Below are positions 1 through 10,427 of a DNA stretch of 64,000 nt, one piece after another; position 1 is the stretch's first letter, and the number at the start of each line of letters is the position of its first letter. Both the position numbers and the translations under genes were made by a program. This DNA comes from Patiria pectinifera (lineage: Eukaryota; Echinodermata; Asteroidea; Valvatida; Asterinidae), in NCBI GenBank assembly GCA_029964075.1, contig CM057149.1, forward strand, positions 630,465 through 694,464, given 5' to 3'. The notes under the pieces were generated by a model. The model searched no databases, was not told the DNA's origin, and saw nothing but the letters and a program-made list of their open reading frames with translations.

Positions 1-19
1 CCCGGTTCTGGAGATAATC

Positions 20-50
<31 letters not shown>

Positions 51-669
51 AGAGATTCCTGGAATTATAGTAAGGACTAGTGCAGGGCCAGTTGAAAATG
101 TGCCTGTTCGGGAGGGGCAAGTTGAAAATGTGCCTGATCGGGAGGGGCAAATTGCTTGACCGCTGTGTTGTATTCTTGCAGAGTTTTTGAAAACTGCTCG
201 TGCAAACAACGCACGCGATTCAATGGTGTTGTTTTCACAGGTTGAACGCACACTCACGTCAAAGTTTGTGCCACTATAAGTTCGACCACCTACAATGGTC
301 GCTCAGTCGACTGCAAAAATAATGTGCCCGTGCAGCCACCACGTGCGTGTACATATACGGAAACATGGTTATGCAGTGCTATTCACCCATACTGGAAAAT
401 GGTATTGCCCTACAATAAACGTGCGCGTGCCCGTTCATTTTCCATTGTTGCGTCATATTAAGCACGCGCGCTTTTGCTCAAACATGACGTAAACAATTGA
501 AAAGAACATCAGTGCGCGGAGTTCTAGGCTATATTCTGGCGCGCTAGGCTTCAGAAAATACTGCTTTTTTGCAGCTTTTTCGAGAACCGCTGGTCCAAAC
601 CACTTCAAACTTGACACTGCACATTCGGTGGTGCTGAGCAATACACCCGCCGATTTTCAACTTCATACG

Positions 670-695
670 GTGCCCAGTTCTGGAGATAATCGGCG

Positions 696-741
<46 letters not shown>

Positions 742-760
742 GATTCCTTAAATTGTAGTA
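670..760. repeat. (GACA)n microsatellite with duplicated flanks
   Basis: About thirteen GACA units lie at 690-741 between ttctggagataatcg and agattcct. The same flanks and a shorter GACA tract occur at 5-60, so the whole block is a dispersed repeat rather than a chance microsatellite. The 60-670 interval shows nothing else I recognise. Confidence 0.7.
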
Positions 761-977
761 TAGATATCCAAACGTTGTGTTTGAAAGGTTTGATTCTTCA
801 AAATCACAGCTTTTAACATTTTAAAGATGGCGTCGGCACGTAAAACGGATAAACTGCAGCCCTAATTATAATGCACCGTATTTTGGCACATTTAAATTAC
901 ACAATTCCAGGGGTTACGATCGCGCAAGGCATGACGGGAAACAACATGGCGCTGCAAGATCGTACCCACAGGGCACT

Positions 978-1286
978 CAACCTCGTCCCCAGTGCTTACA
1001 TTATTTCCAACCGCGTTTCCAAAAGTAAACCCTGGATAGGAAACTTTCTTCCTGTATCCTGATTGGATACCGCAATTGGCTGCTACGAATTGACTGTGTT
1101 CTTACCCCAGACACCGCATACAAAAACAAACGCTAATATAATGTGTAACGCATATCCAGGCACCAGACTGTTCCTCATTGCATACGTGTTCAAAAATCGT
1201 GCACATGTATGCAAATGATCCAATACCAGGGTGAGAGAGCAGGTAGAGGTGGGCGCGTACTGCTCGACACCCTGGGGACGAGGTTG
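978..1286 (+). mobile_element. CAACCTCG element, copy 1 (internally deleted)
   Basis: It begins CAACCTCGTCCCCAGTGCTT and ends CACCCTGGGGACGAGGTTG, the termini shared by five other copies in this window. It lacks about 200 bp of interior. Flanks CAGGGCACT and CGGGGCACG are a degraded 9-bp target duplication. The matching arm at 2475-2495 shows the uninterrupted site. Confidence 0.85.
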
Positions 1287-1431
1287 CGGGGCACGAGGTT
1301 GGACCTAAGATTCATCAGGAATAGTCAGAATCTTTTGGTCTGGGAACCAGACTACCTGTTTACACAACTATCTGGGGCACTTACTTTGTGCGCTTTCCTA
1401 TGGAGCATGGTTAAAATAACCTGGCTTGAGT

Positions 1432-1705
1432 GGAGGCTACCGTTTTTCAACTTGGTACGGATTTCGGACATTATTTTCCGTTAAAAAAAAATCCTCCAGA
1501 GCCTCGGATCAGAAAAGAAAAAGAAAATTGCTGCTTTTCAAGTATTGTATCCGACTGAAAAATATCGTTCCTAAGATAAAACTTTAATTGTTGAAAAAAA
1601 AAGAGCAGAATCTGAGAGGTGCAGAGCAAGGAATCGAAGTCGGGACCTTTGATCTATAACCAGAATGGCTAACCCCTAGGCAACAGCGATGCTCTGACAA
1701 ACTCC
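1432..1705 (-). mobile_element. tRNA-like SINE, copy 1
   Basis: Read on the minus strand, it shows an A-box-like TTGCCTAGGGGTTAG and a B-box-like GACTTCGATTCC at tRNA spacing. These are followed by a tail with CCGAGGCTCTGGAGGATTTT and T-rich runs. The same tail occurs at 14975-15010. This suggests an RNA polymerase III-derived SINE; I did not fold it or assign the parent tRNA. Confidence 0.55.
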
Positions 1706-3469
1706 GCAACTCATAAATTATATACTTTAACCATAGATATAGAATACTTTAACCATAGGTATAGAATAAAAAGACTAGATCGGCAGTGCGTGCATACCAT
1801 AGAGCTTTATGGCCTGAATAAATCCCAGTCATCTGATTGGTGGATCGTTGATCACATTGAATTATTCGTGCCCATATGGTCGTGTTCCCTCATGTGGCGC
1901 ACTTCGAAGCTTACCCGAATTTCCTCGTGTAGTGTTGCCAAACCTCTTTGTTGACAAACCTCAAATTCATGCAGTAAAATACTGGTACTTGTACCTTATT
2001 AATGCTTGCTATTTCACCTCTGTGAACAATTTCAGTTTCATGAAATTTAATCCGAAATTCAAAAACGGTGGCTTCCGGAAATGGGGCACAAATTGGCGGA
2101 GTGTTCCGTAAAGTGGCGCACTTGAATAAATCTCGGAAAATTCCAAATTAACATTTAAGAATTTCTGTTAACTTGATAAATTATGATAAATAATTTATTA
2201 TCTCTACTTAAATACCCAGCCAGATGTTTGTCAGAAAATTATTTTCTTATTTTTTTCGGGCCATTTTCAAGGGGTTCACTTTGCACTTGAAAATAATATC
2301 GGAAAATCACGCCAAAATAAATGTTTCTTCTAACTTTGTTACGGGTCAAATAAACTCGCGATTTATGAACAGGAGTGTTTAGAACTTGATGAAATTTAAT
2401 TTTTGCTCTAAGTATATACAGGCAAAAAATCAAAGTACGCCACGTTGGGCGCCGCACCACGTAAGGGTACAGCCAACCTCGTGCCCCGTAGGTACGATCT
2501 TGCAGCGCCATGTTGTTTCCCATCATGCCTTGCGCGATCGTAACCCTGGAATTGTGTAATTTAAATATACCAAAATACGGTATATTATAATTAGGGCTGC
2601 AGTTCATCTGTTTTGTGACGTGCCGACGCCGTCTTTAAAATGTTAAAAGTTGTGATTTTGAAGAATCAATCCTTTCAAACACAACGTTCGAACGTTGTGT
2701 TGAGATTTGTATTAAATGTACGTACCCCTTTCGTGCCGTTACAACCAGAGATACAGGGTTTTTTTTAGCGAAAAAACGCAGCTGACATAATCCATATCGT
2801 ACAGGCATCGCGACTTTTGAATCTTAATTTTTTTTCGTACGTGACGTTACGTGCAAAGCTAAGCACAGCGAAAGCGAGCGCATTATGGGCGCGCCCGGCT
2901 TGCAATCTTCGAAATGCCCGCGCAGTACGCTGTGAATAGACATTCAGCGTCATGTACGTCATCATCACAGCCAGGGGTTAGTGTAAGGAACGAGCACGCG
3001 CCCCTGGAGTCGAGGCTGGGGTACAGCAACAATAGATATAGAATCTATGCTCGTGCCATAGATATAGAATAAAAAGACTAAATCGACAGCGCGTCCAGAC
3101 GCACGGACTTGCATGGAGGGTCACGTGCTGGAGGAAAGATACAAATAATGCGCGCAAAACGTGACGAACGCAACGCCGTTCACGCGCACAGTGCACCATC
3201 ATGATTGCTAACGCGTGGGCGCATCGCGTAAATGCTCGGTGCGCATTTCTGGCTTCGCGCGCGTTTAGCTTGGTCACGTGCTGGAGGAAAGATACATTTA
3301 GCTCCATTACTTTACGTTAATTTGTTGCGCGTCCACGAGGGACAACAAAAATGGCGGAGATTTATCGCACAGTGAATGGGCGCGTGTGGACGCGCTGCCG
3401 ATCTAGTCTTTTTATTCTATATCTATGGCTCGTGCCAACGCACGGCGCGCGCGTGGCGCGCAGCGCACA

Positions 3470-3663
3470 GTGCAATGGAAGTTCTATAGACCGCTTGCAG
3501 ACGCGATCGTTAATTGACGCGCGAAGGTGCGCGACGCCATGTTGTGGGACAAAATGTGCATGGATAGATATCCGCTTGTCCCACAACATGGCGTTGCACG
3601 CCTTCGCGCGTCGATTATCGAACGCATCTGCAAGCGGTCTATTGCACTGAACTTCCATTGCAC
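3470..3663. repeat. GC-rich foldback, ~85-bp arms
   Basis: The arms gtgcaatggaagttct...ccatgttgtgggacaa and their inverted copy are separated by about 23 bp. A shorter version of the same outer sequence is at 20900-20960. Flanking 3045-3110 and 3385-3430 are themselves inverted copies of one another (agaataaaaagactaaatcg), so this is a nest of palindromic elements. No coding capacity. Confidence 0.75.
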
Positions 3664-4164
3664 AGTGGCACTGCTGCCGGTGGTAGCGTAGCCTTTCACC
3701 AACGCCATCGTGGCTGAACTTGCCCGCATTCAAAGCGGTGAAAACGCGAAGCGACTGGAGATGGAGACCACACATGCGAGTGGCGAAGCCACGAGGGCCT
3801 TTTGCAACTTGTCGAGAAATTCTTATGTTTTTCTTTATAATCTCGATTTTTGCTACCCCAACAGGGTAGCAAAATTCCAACCAATCATCAGCCTCTTCGT
3901 GCGTGCGTGGCTACTACCCGGACGCGGACGCGTCGACGCGTCACGTCGGATGCTTGCACAAAATTTAGAAACAAAAAATGCAAGTCTCGTGCGTGCTGAC
4001 TTAATCTTTGCGCGAGTCGCTTCGGGTCTTCGCAACTCCGCCGCTCTAAGCCACGAAGGCCTGGGCGAAAGGCTAGCGGTAGGCTGTTTTAAATCGAGAC
4101 AATATACAAATATTGAGTGGCTCAGCGTGGAATGGGAGGAATATTATCGCAAGGTAAAATCTTC

Positions 4165-4985
4165 GCTCGTACCCCCGCACTGCAAACAGGACGCTGGGAT
4201 ACTCTGATGCAACCTCGTCCCCAGTGCTTACTTTATTTCCAACCGCGTTTCCAATAGTAAACCCTGGATAGGAAACTTTCCTCCTTTCCTCCTGATTGGA
4301 TACCGCAATTGGCTAGTGATGGATTTTTATCGTGTACTTGGTGCTATTATTCACAACGTGCAGTGCGTGTTTTCGCGATCATTCGTCCACGCCTTCTCGA
4401 AAATACTAATTTCCTTTCCCATTTGCTCATATTATTATGAAATATGATACTGCATGTTGTCTCAATAAGATCGTAAAAGTTTGATTTCAAAATTCGTGTT
4501 TTCGTAACTCACGCCGTGCTCGCGCTGCTACGAATTGACTCTGTTTTTACCCCAGACACCGCATACAAAAAACAAACGCTAATGTGTAACGCATATCCAG
4601 GCACCAGACTGTTCCTCATTTGCATACGTGTTCAAAAATCTTGCACATGCAAATGATCCAATACCAAGGTGAGAGAGCAGGTAGTGATGGGCGCGTACTG
4701 AGCTTCACAGAATCTTGTGAAGGAAATGGCCTATGACCTATGTATAAAGCATCTGGCTGCAGCTGTTCAAGACCGCAGTTAGACAATGTGCGCAAATGCT
4801 ATCCGAAACTTCCCATAGAAATGCACACGTTCCATACCGAATGTGATTTCTGTTTCATTGAGGACCATGTGGACAAAATTTTGAGCGTCGCATAATGCAA
4901 TCCGACCGTTCGTGATTCGAAACGGAGCCTGAGCAAGTGACGGGAATTGTAAATTTACAACACAGTTTTACAAAATTCTCTACAT
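4165..4985. mobile_element. TIR element X, copy carrying CAACCTCG copy 2
   Basis: It opens with cccccgcactgcaaacagga and cgctgggatactctgatg. After the inserted copy 2 it continues from gagcttcacag to about 4985 (cgtgattcgaaacggagcct). The same sequence appears inverted at 12570-12822. It has no open frame I can interpret. Confidence 0.6.
4210..4699 (+). mobile_element. CAACCTCG element, copy 2 (right end missing)
   Basis: It starts CAACCTCGTCCCCAGTGC directly after ACTCTGATG and follows the family to GGGCGCGTACT. It then stops about 25 bp short, lacking the CACCCTGGGGACGAGGTTG terminus and the second target duplication. Beyond it resumes the host repeat sequence gagcttcacagaatct that is also found next to copy 3. 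Confidence 0.8.
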
Positions 4986-4989
4986 TATT

Positions 4990-5320
4990 ACGTTTTTCAA
5001 TGAAAAACTAGTTTGTCAACTTTCAATGTCGAGGGGAGCTAATATCGGCTGTCATGGCTGTCCACCCGAAATAAACCATTTTATATTTGTTTTACTATAC
5101 CTAATACATATTCAGCGCCGATTTGGGTTTTTTTTTCGTTGCAGTATATATGCACCTAAAAAAAAATGTTTTGAAAAACTTGTCCAGTTCACCAAAAGAA
5201 TCGTATTGCTGAAATTCACTAGTTCAGTACGTTTTACAACACTGTGCAGCTGTAAATACAGTAAATAATGAAAGGTTTGCGGAAACACCATGTGCGAATA
5301 ATTTCTCAACTAAGAGAATG
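4990..5320. other. Unassigned AT-rich stretch
   Basis: Short open frames are present on both strands, but none resembles a known protein. No terminal repeats were seen. Confidence 0.4.
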
Positions 5321-6470
5321 GCTCTGAAAAGAACCAGAGGTAAAATAGTGGTACTCGACGCTCCGGTCAGTATGCTCTGACCGTCTTCAGGAGAGTGCCT
5401 AAACTCTAAGAAAGTGAATACTTAAGTATCAAAAGGCGAAAAGTGTAAAGTTCCATCCTGTGAGGATGCCAAGTGGACGGGATCCTAGAGCAAGCTTGGT
5501 GCCCACTGAAGTGGAACAGTAGGGTTGCCGTGTCAGTAGAGGGAGGACCTAGGGTATAGGAGACCCATCAGTCTAAGGTGGTAGCTGAGGACCTAGGGTA
5601 TAGGAGACCCATCAGTCTGGAGAAGTGGGAGCCAGATGTCGTTGAGGTGAAACCCGATGTCTTGCGGAACTGTGTTGTGCTTGCGGATCTCGATGGCTTC
5701 CCGTATGCGTCTTGGATGCCAGAACTGGATCGGTGCGATGAGTTCGGCTGCATCCCAATCAACTTTGTGGTTGTTGATGTGGGAATGTTTGACATTGGCC
5801 GATTTGTCAAAATCCCCTCGCCGTCCATGTGCTCTGTGTTCCTAGAGCCTAGTGGGGAGGTTCCGACCGATTTCGCCGATGTAGACTTTGCCGCATTCAC
5901 ATGGAATGCGGTAGACTCCCGGCTTGGAAGAGGAGTCCTGCTTGTCCTTGTGAGTATGGAGGCTGCCTTGGAGCTTGTTGCCAGATGAATGGTACACCTT
6001 GACGCCGGCTTGTCGGAGGATGCGTTGCAGATGATGAGAACCTGGACCTATGTAAGGAAGAGTGACTGAGGGAGATACAGTGGAAGGACCTTGGGTATAG
6101 GAGACCCGTTGGTCAGGTTTGCTGATCTTGATGCGGTTGGGTTTGTAGCCGTTCCGTTGTAATGACGCCTGGATGTGCTTGAGTTCACGCTTGAGGTTGT
6201 CTTGTTCGCAGACCTCAAAGGCTCTCTGTACTAGGGTGCGGTTGACCGATGACTTGATGCTGGGGTGATGTAACGACCGATGAGGAGGGAGGAAGACTCG
6301 AACTCCTCCATGAAGATGTCGGCTAGGACCGGGGATAAAGGAGATCCCATGGAGGTCCCAGCCGTTTGCTCGTAGAACTTGCCTTGCCACTGAAAACAAC
6401 TGTTTCCACAAACCTTTCATTATTTAGTATCTCCACCATGCAAAGCCTCAAATCTTACTTGTAAATACAG
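5320..6470 (-). mobile_element. Penelope-like retroelement remnant (RT fragment plus GIY-YIG)
   Basis: On the minus strand, from high to low coordinates, it shows an RT segment with GKFYEQTAGTSMGSPLSP and VLADIFMEEFE (about 6390-6310), the fingers/palm region typical of Penelope-like elements. It then jumps to a linker with RTLVQRAFEVC and NLKRELKHIQ, and a GIY-YIG endonuclease start GVYRIPCECGKVYIG (about 5905-5860). After the stop at RNLPTRL the frame still reads IREAIEIRKHN. The RT catalytic block is missing, so the element has an internal deletion and is inactive. The 3' region contains the CTGAAGACGGTCAGAGC stretch common in these elements, and a 43-bp tandem duplication at 5542-5620. 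Confidence 0.8.
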
Positions 6471-6656
6471 TAGTTTGTGTACAACATTGAACTGGATGCA
6501 TCTCTTTTGTCCATAAATATTCTCTAGTTCGGAATCATTGAGCTCGGGAAAATAACGCCCTGTGCAGCCATCTCTTCGTGCGTGTGTAGCTCGTTTGGGC
6601 GATGTTCGCGCGTGCGTACTACACTCGCGCGACAGTTCCATGGCCATGATTGCTTT

Positions 6657-6743
6657 GTACAATTCACGCACAGGGTAAATACGCATGCGTAGTAGACTGT
6701 CAGTCTTCTACGCATGCGTATTTACCCTGTGTGTGAATTGTAA
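6657..6743. repeat. Short palindrome with CGCATGCG core
   Basis: gtacaattcacgcacagggt and its inverted copy enclose tacgcatgcgta on each side of a 13-bp loop. The arms are about 37 bp. It is probably a remnant of a foldback element. Confidence 0.7.
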
Positions 6744-6964
6744 CGTCGACCGGATCCTGGTTTGTCACACGCCAGACGAAGGAAACCACAGGCACTATTC
6801 TTCAGGGTTTCGGGGCTCTACGGCCATTTATTCTTGCCACTTTCTTTACACGAGGCTCTCTCTTTATACAACTCACAACAAAAAGGAACGCTACACAAAA
6901 GTCACACTACTGAGTCGGCGCAGTCCGGCAACGGGTCTCCCTGGCCCAGCAGCAGGGGTCCCAA

Positions 6965-7110
6965 TACTACGGGTGCACACCGGTAAATCGATCCGCCAAG
7001 CTCATGAATAAAAGTTATACCCTCAAACTATTCTATAATAGAGAGTTCTGAGCGCCGTAAAATTGGGGAATTGAAGAGATATGGTAATGAACCTCTGGCC
7101 CGGACTTGGG
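6965..7110. repeat. Dispersed repeat shared with 15140-15310
   Basis: gggtgcacaccggtaaa, catgaataaaagttatac and ttggggaattgaagagatat recur in inverted order and orientation at 15140-15310. The class is unknown. The adjacent 6745-6960 and 7110-7400 stretches show nothing recognisable. Confidence 0.6.
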
Positions 7111-7554
7111 GCTTCCAATTCTGAGCATCTTGGATGCTATTGGGCTCGAAAGTGGCGCTATTTTGCCATGTTGTGGAGGGATCGTTTTTCAAGATGGCTA
7201 CTTTTCCGCTTTGGGGAAAATAGGGGTCGTCATTTTGGGTGAAAATATCTCGAAAAGTCAATGGTCAACCCACCAAAAATTGTAAAGAAAACGAAAGATG
7301 ACATGTTGATTATCATTTTTCGGTGCAGCTTGAATACCTGTGAGAGTTTTGAGTATTTTTAAAAGAATTTTGAAGTATGGGCATTTAGCACTAGTGTATA
7401 TGGGAGTTCATTTGCAGGTATGCATCCCTACGGTTGCACCGTGGGTCCGTGCTGGCGCCCTCTGCCGGCGGCCCGGCACCGCCGTTACACAGCCCCCTCC
7501 GAGGACTCTTGTTCGTCCCCGAACAAGGCGGCGCCTCCACTGGGTATCCGCTTG

Positions 7555-7966
7555 GGTCTCCTGGTCTCCTCTGTGGTCTCCTCTGGGGGTCTCCTCTGGG
7601 TTTTCCTCTGGGTTCTCCGATGAGATCACCTCTGGGTTCTCCTCTGGGCCCAACCCGGGGTCTCCTCTCCATTGACTCCTGTGCGGAGCAACTCCATCGG
7701 CTCCGCTCCATTGACTCCCGTGCAGAGCAACTCCACGGTTCCACTCCATTGACTCCCGTGCAGAGCAACTCCATCGGCTCCACTCCACAGACTCCCATGC
7801 GGAGCAACCTCGCCGGCTCCGTTCCATTGACTCCCGTGCGGAGCAACTCGATCGGCTCCGCTCCATAGACTCCCGTGCGGAGCAACCTCGCCGGCTCCGC
7901 TCCATTGAATCCCGTGCGGAGCAACTTCGCCGGCTCCGCTCCATTGAATCCCGTGCGGAGCAACTG
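7555..7966. repeat. GC-rich composite minisatellite (11-12-bp and 42-bp units)
   Basis: From 7555 to 7666, CTCTGGGTTCTC-like units repeat. From 7667 to 7966 there are about seven 42-bp units built on ccattgactcccgtgcgga and gcaactc...ggctccgct. Because 42 is divisible by three and the unit has no stops, several frames stay open. The longest is a 271-residue minus-strand frame at 7391-8206 with MERSR-SCSA-like or GAEP-LLRTG-like 14-residue repeats, depending on frame. I do not call a gene. Confidence 0.75.
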
Positions 7967-8147
7967 TACCGGGGAACACGCATTTGGCGCTTGTACATGC
8001 GCGGAACGGAGCCGTTTCGGAGGGAAACATGCCCGGTGTATTGGTGTCTGTGGAACGGAGTTGTTCCGGATGAGAACATGCGTCCGTTGTATAAATGTGT
8101 GTGTTACGGGGCTGTTCCCATCGTGGGCCCTGGCACGTGTGTTGATG

Positions 8148-9365
8148 TGGTATGGTATGGTATGGTTTATTTTATTCACATTATCACATTGTAACCCGAA
8201 GGTCAAATTGCATGATAATTTACAATATTAAAAACATCAAAATCACAGTAAACATGAATTAAACAAATTAAGAAAAACCCATACAGGTTGGTTGAGAATC
8301 TAAAAAAATTAAATTAGTACATTGCACATACCTTTAGATTTGTCTGCCTCAAATCTTTGAAAAAATTTAAAAAGCTGCTCACAGAGAATACTTATTTAGA
8401 TAACTGGTAAAAGATAACACGGGCTGTTTTGTTATTAATCAAAATGCGAGTAATAATCTTGCACAGATTTGTGGTGGCTCCAATTATAAAAGGATTATTA
8501 AAAAGCTGTTCACAGAGTAAAAGATTCTACTTGTTCAGCAAGCTGATGAAATAGGGTACTGGGCTGTTTTTGAATCGTGATGTCCTGGTGCGTAAGTGGG
8601 AAAGATGATGTGCATTACGCAGGTTGCGGTCGTGAGACTCCCGTCTGGTAGCAGGGAGAAGATCATTTGTACGTTCTGAATTGGCAAGTCCTTCGGCAAA
8701 GCTGAGACAACGATTCTCCCTCCTATCAGCAAGAGACTCAAGCCCGCAGAGCTGCATTGCATCCGCATACGAAGTATAGCACTGTGCCAAAATGGTTCTG
8801 CATGCACGTTTTTGCAGGTGCTCCAGAGTCTTCTTCTGGGCAGCAGTAATTGAGGAAGACCAAGTAACATCAGCATATTCAACAGCAGGCCTCACGTAAC
8901 ATTTATAAATTGATATGAGCTCATCATCATAGAATCCAAACCTCTTAAGCAGGCGGAGCATATACAGTTTTTGACTGGCTTTTCTAGAAATTCATTGATA
9001 TTTTTCTCCCATCGGAGGTCACTCTGTAGCCAGACTCCTAGGACCTTTGCCTCGGTTACAAAGTTCAGAGGGACTCCCGCCATGCTCAACTCGGCATGTG
9101 GTGGGGGTTTAGTTTTGAAACATGTTTGGATGGCTTGACACTTGGAGGGATTCCGGCTGAGTTTGTTGGAGTTGGTCCATTCAGTAAATTCATCAAGAAC
9201 TACCTGCAGCCCACTAGGTTGGAAACAGGAACGATTTTCAGCAAGTGTCAAGTCATCCACATATTTCCAGCACTTAATCTTTTCACCCAGATCATGAGCA
9301 GCGTCGTTAATAACGACCTGGAAACCAGGTGGGGTGTCTCCGGACGATCAAGCCCGGCCAGCCCT
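8148..9365 (-). mobile_element. L2-like LINE, 5'-truncated 3' end
   Basis: Minus-strand reading gives PPGFQVVINDAAHDLGEK, then KCWKYVDDLTLAE with the YVDD catalytic motif of reverse transcriptase (about 9260). It continues KCQAIQTCF, VTEAKVLGVWLQSDL and, after a frameshift near 8950, YVRPAVEYADVTW...LEHLQKRACRTIL down to LLNK-stop near 8530. The 3' end has AATAAA and a (CCATA)n tail at about 8148-8175, as in L2/CR1 elements. It is truncated at its 5' end next to a foldback and frameshifted, so inactive. Confidence 0.82.
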
Positions 9366-9424
9366 GCTTTATCAACAGGCGCAACTCGGCAGTGTTCCGA
9401 ATGGAACGGAGCGTCTGTTGCGCC

Positions 9425-9606
9425 GTGGTACAACAAATAATGAAATGAATGTTTCACGTTCGTTTCACGTTCGTGCAATGGAAAGAATAATTTCATTCGG
9501 TGACAGATGAAATGTTCCATTCCACTCGGCTTCGCCTCGTGGAATGGAACATTTCATCTGTCACCTCATGAAATTATTCTTACCATTGCACTCACAAACA
9601 TTCATT
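9425..9606. repeat. Palindromic MITE, copy 1
   Basis: caaataatgaaatgaatgtt at one end and aacattcattatttg at the other, with arms of about 80 bp meeting at an actcggcttcgcctcg loop. A second full copy is at 20545-20712 and a half copy at 41781-41834. Confidence 0.8.
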
Positions 9607-9609
9607 ATT

Positions 9610-10427
9610 TGTATAATATTAAATTACTAGAGCGCTAACTCGTCATCATTCTGCGCGCGGAGACGCTTTGAAGCCGTCCTGGGCGCAGACATTTTGAATT
9701 CATGTGGGTGTTTGTAGAACATAATGAAATTAGATTGATTGAATTTTGAATGTGTACTCTACATGCAACACGCAAGTAGCAAGGAAACATTGGCGCCATT
9801 TTGTATGGGCTGCCGTAAGCGCATAACTTGAAGCCGTGGTTGGCAACATATTTTTCCGGAGAAGTCCTCATTACGCCATCAACACATAGTAAAAAGGCAT
9901 GTGTAGGAATTATTTAATAGCTTTGGTGAAATTGTTGTATTTTCAAGTATCAAATAATATTTTGGTGATCTGTAATAACTCTTCTTCATTTTTGCAATGT
10001 TGGACCTTCCATAGTTTTGCAGGCCGTGGTTGGCAAAAATGCAATTTGCCAACCAAGCGCAGAAAGGTCTATAGGCCTACATGGTTGTTTAGCGCCCTCG
10101 ACGATACTTTTATGATACGCACGCAGGTATATAATTATTTGTTTCCCAACGTTTTAATGAGCAGTGCCACCACAGTGACCGTTTTAGCCGATTTTCGGCT
10201 AACTTTGACATATTTTTGGTTAAAAAAGGAGTTTGACAGAAAATTTGACAGAATGGATTTTTTTGGCAAGGTATCTGGCAGAATTCTGCAAAAATGGTTA
10301 TTTGACAGAAAAACAGCAAAATTGCAACAACAAAAAAGGTACACTGTCTTGTTTACAAAAGCGTCAATCTTTTCAAAGAAACCCTTGCAAAATAAAACAG
10401 GTTGCCTGGTGTAGGTGCATGCTGAGG
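9610..10427. other. Unassigned stretch
   Basis: No protein or repeat family is recognised. A 171-residue plus-strand open frame at 9899-10414 has low-complexity composition and resembles nothing I know, so I treat it as chance. Confidence 0.4.

Larger units (their letters stand above)
765..2700. mobile_element. Inverted-repeat element with ~220-bp arms
   Basis: The left arm (about 769-977 and 1287-1310) and the right arm (about 2470-2697) are inverted copies at high identity, sharing for example cgatcgcgcaaggcatga and caacatggcgctgcaagatc. Ends carry CCAAACGTTGTGTT. The interior has no transposase; it contains a SINE and a 1745-1870 fragment related to 20967-21035. One CAACCTCG element sits in the left arm while the right arm is empty at that site, so that insertion came after this element formed. 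Confidence 0.7.

Noticed and set aside
5578..5988. 136-codon plus-strand frame resembling a protein
   Set aside because: Antisense shadow of the Penelope-like GIY-YIG coding region.
7391..8206. 271-codon minus-strand frame as a gene
   Set aside because: Openness is explained by a stop-free 42-bp tandem repeat; overlapping frames are equally open and no start, splice or domain evidence exists.
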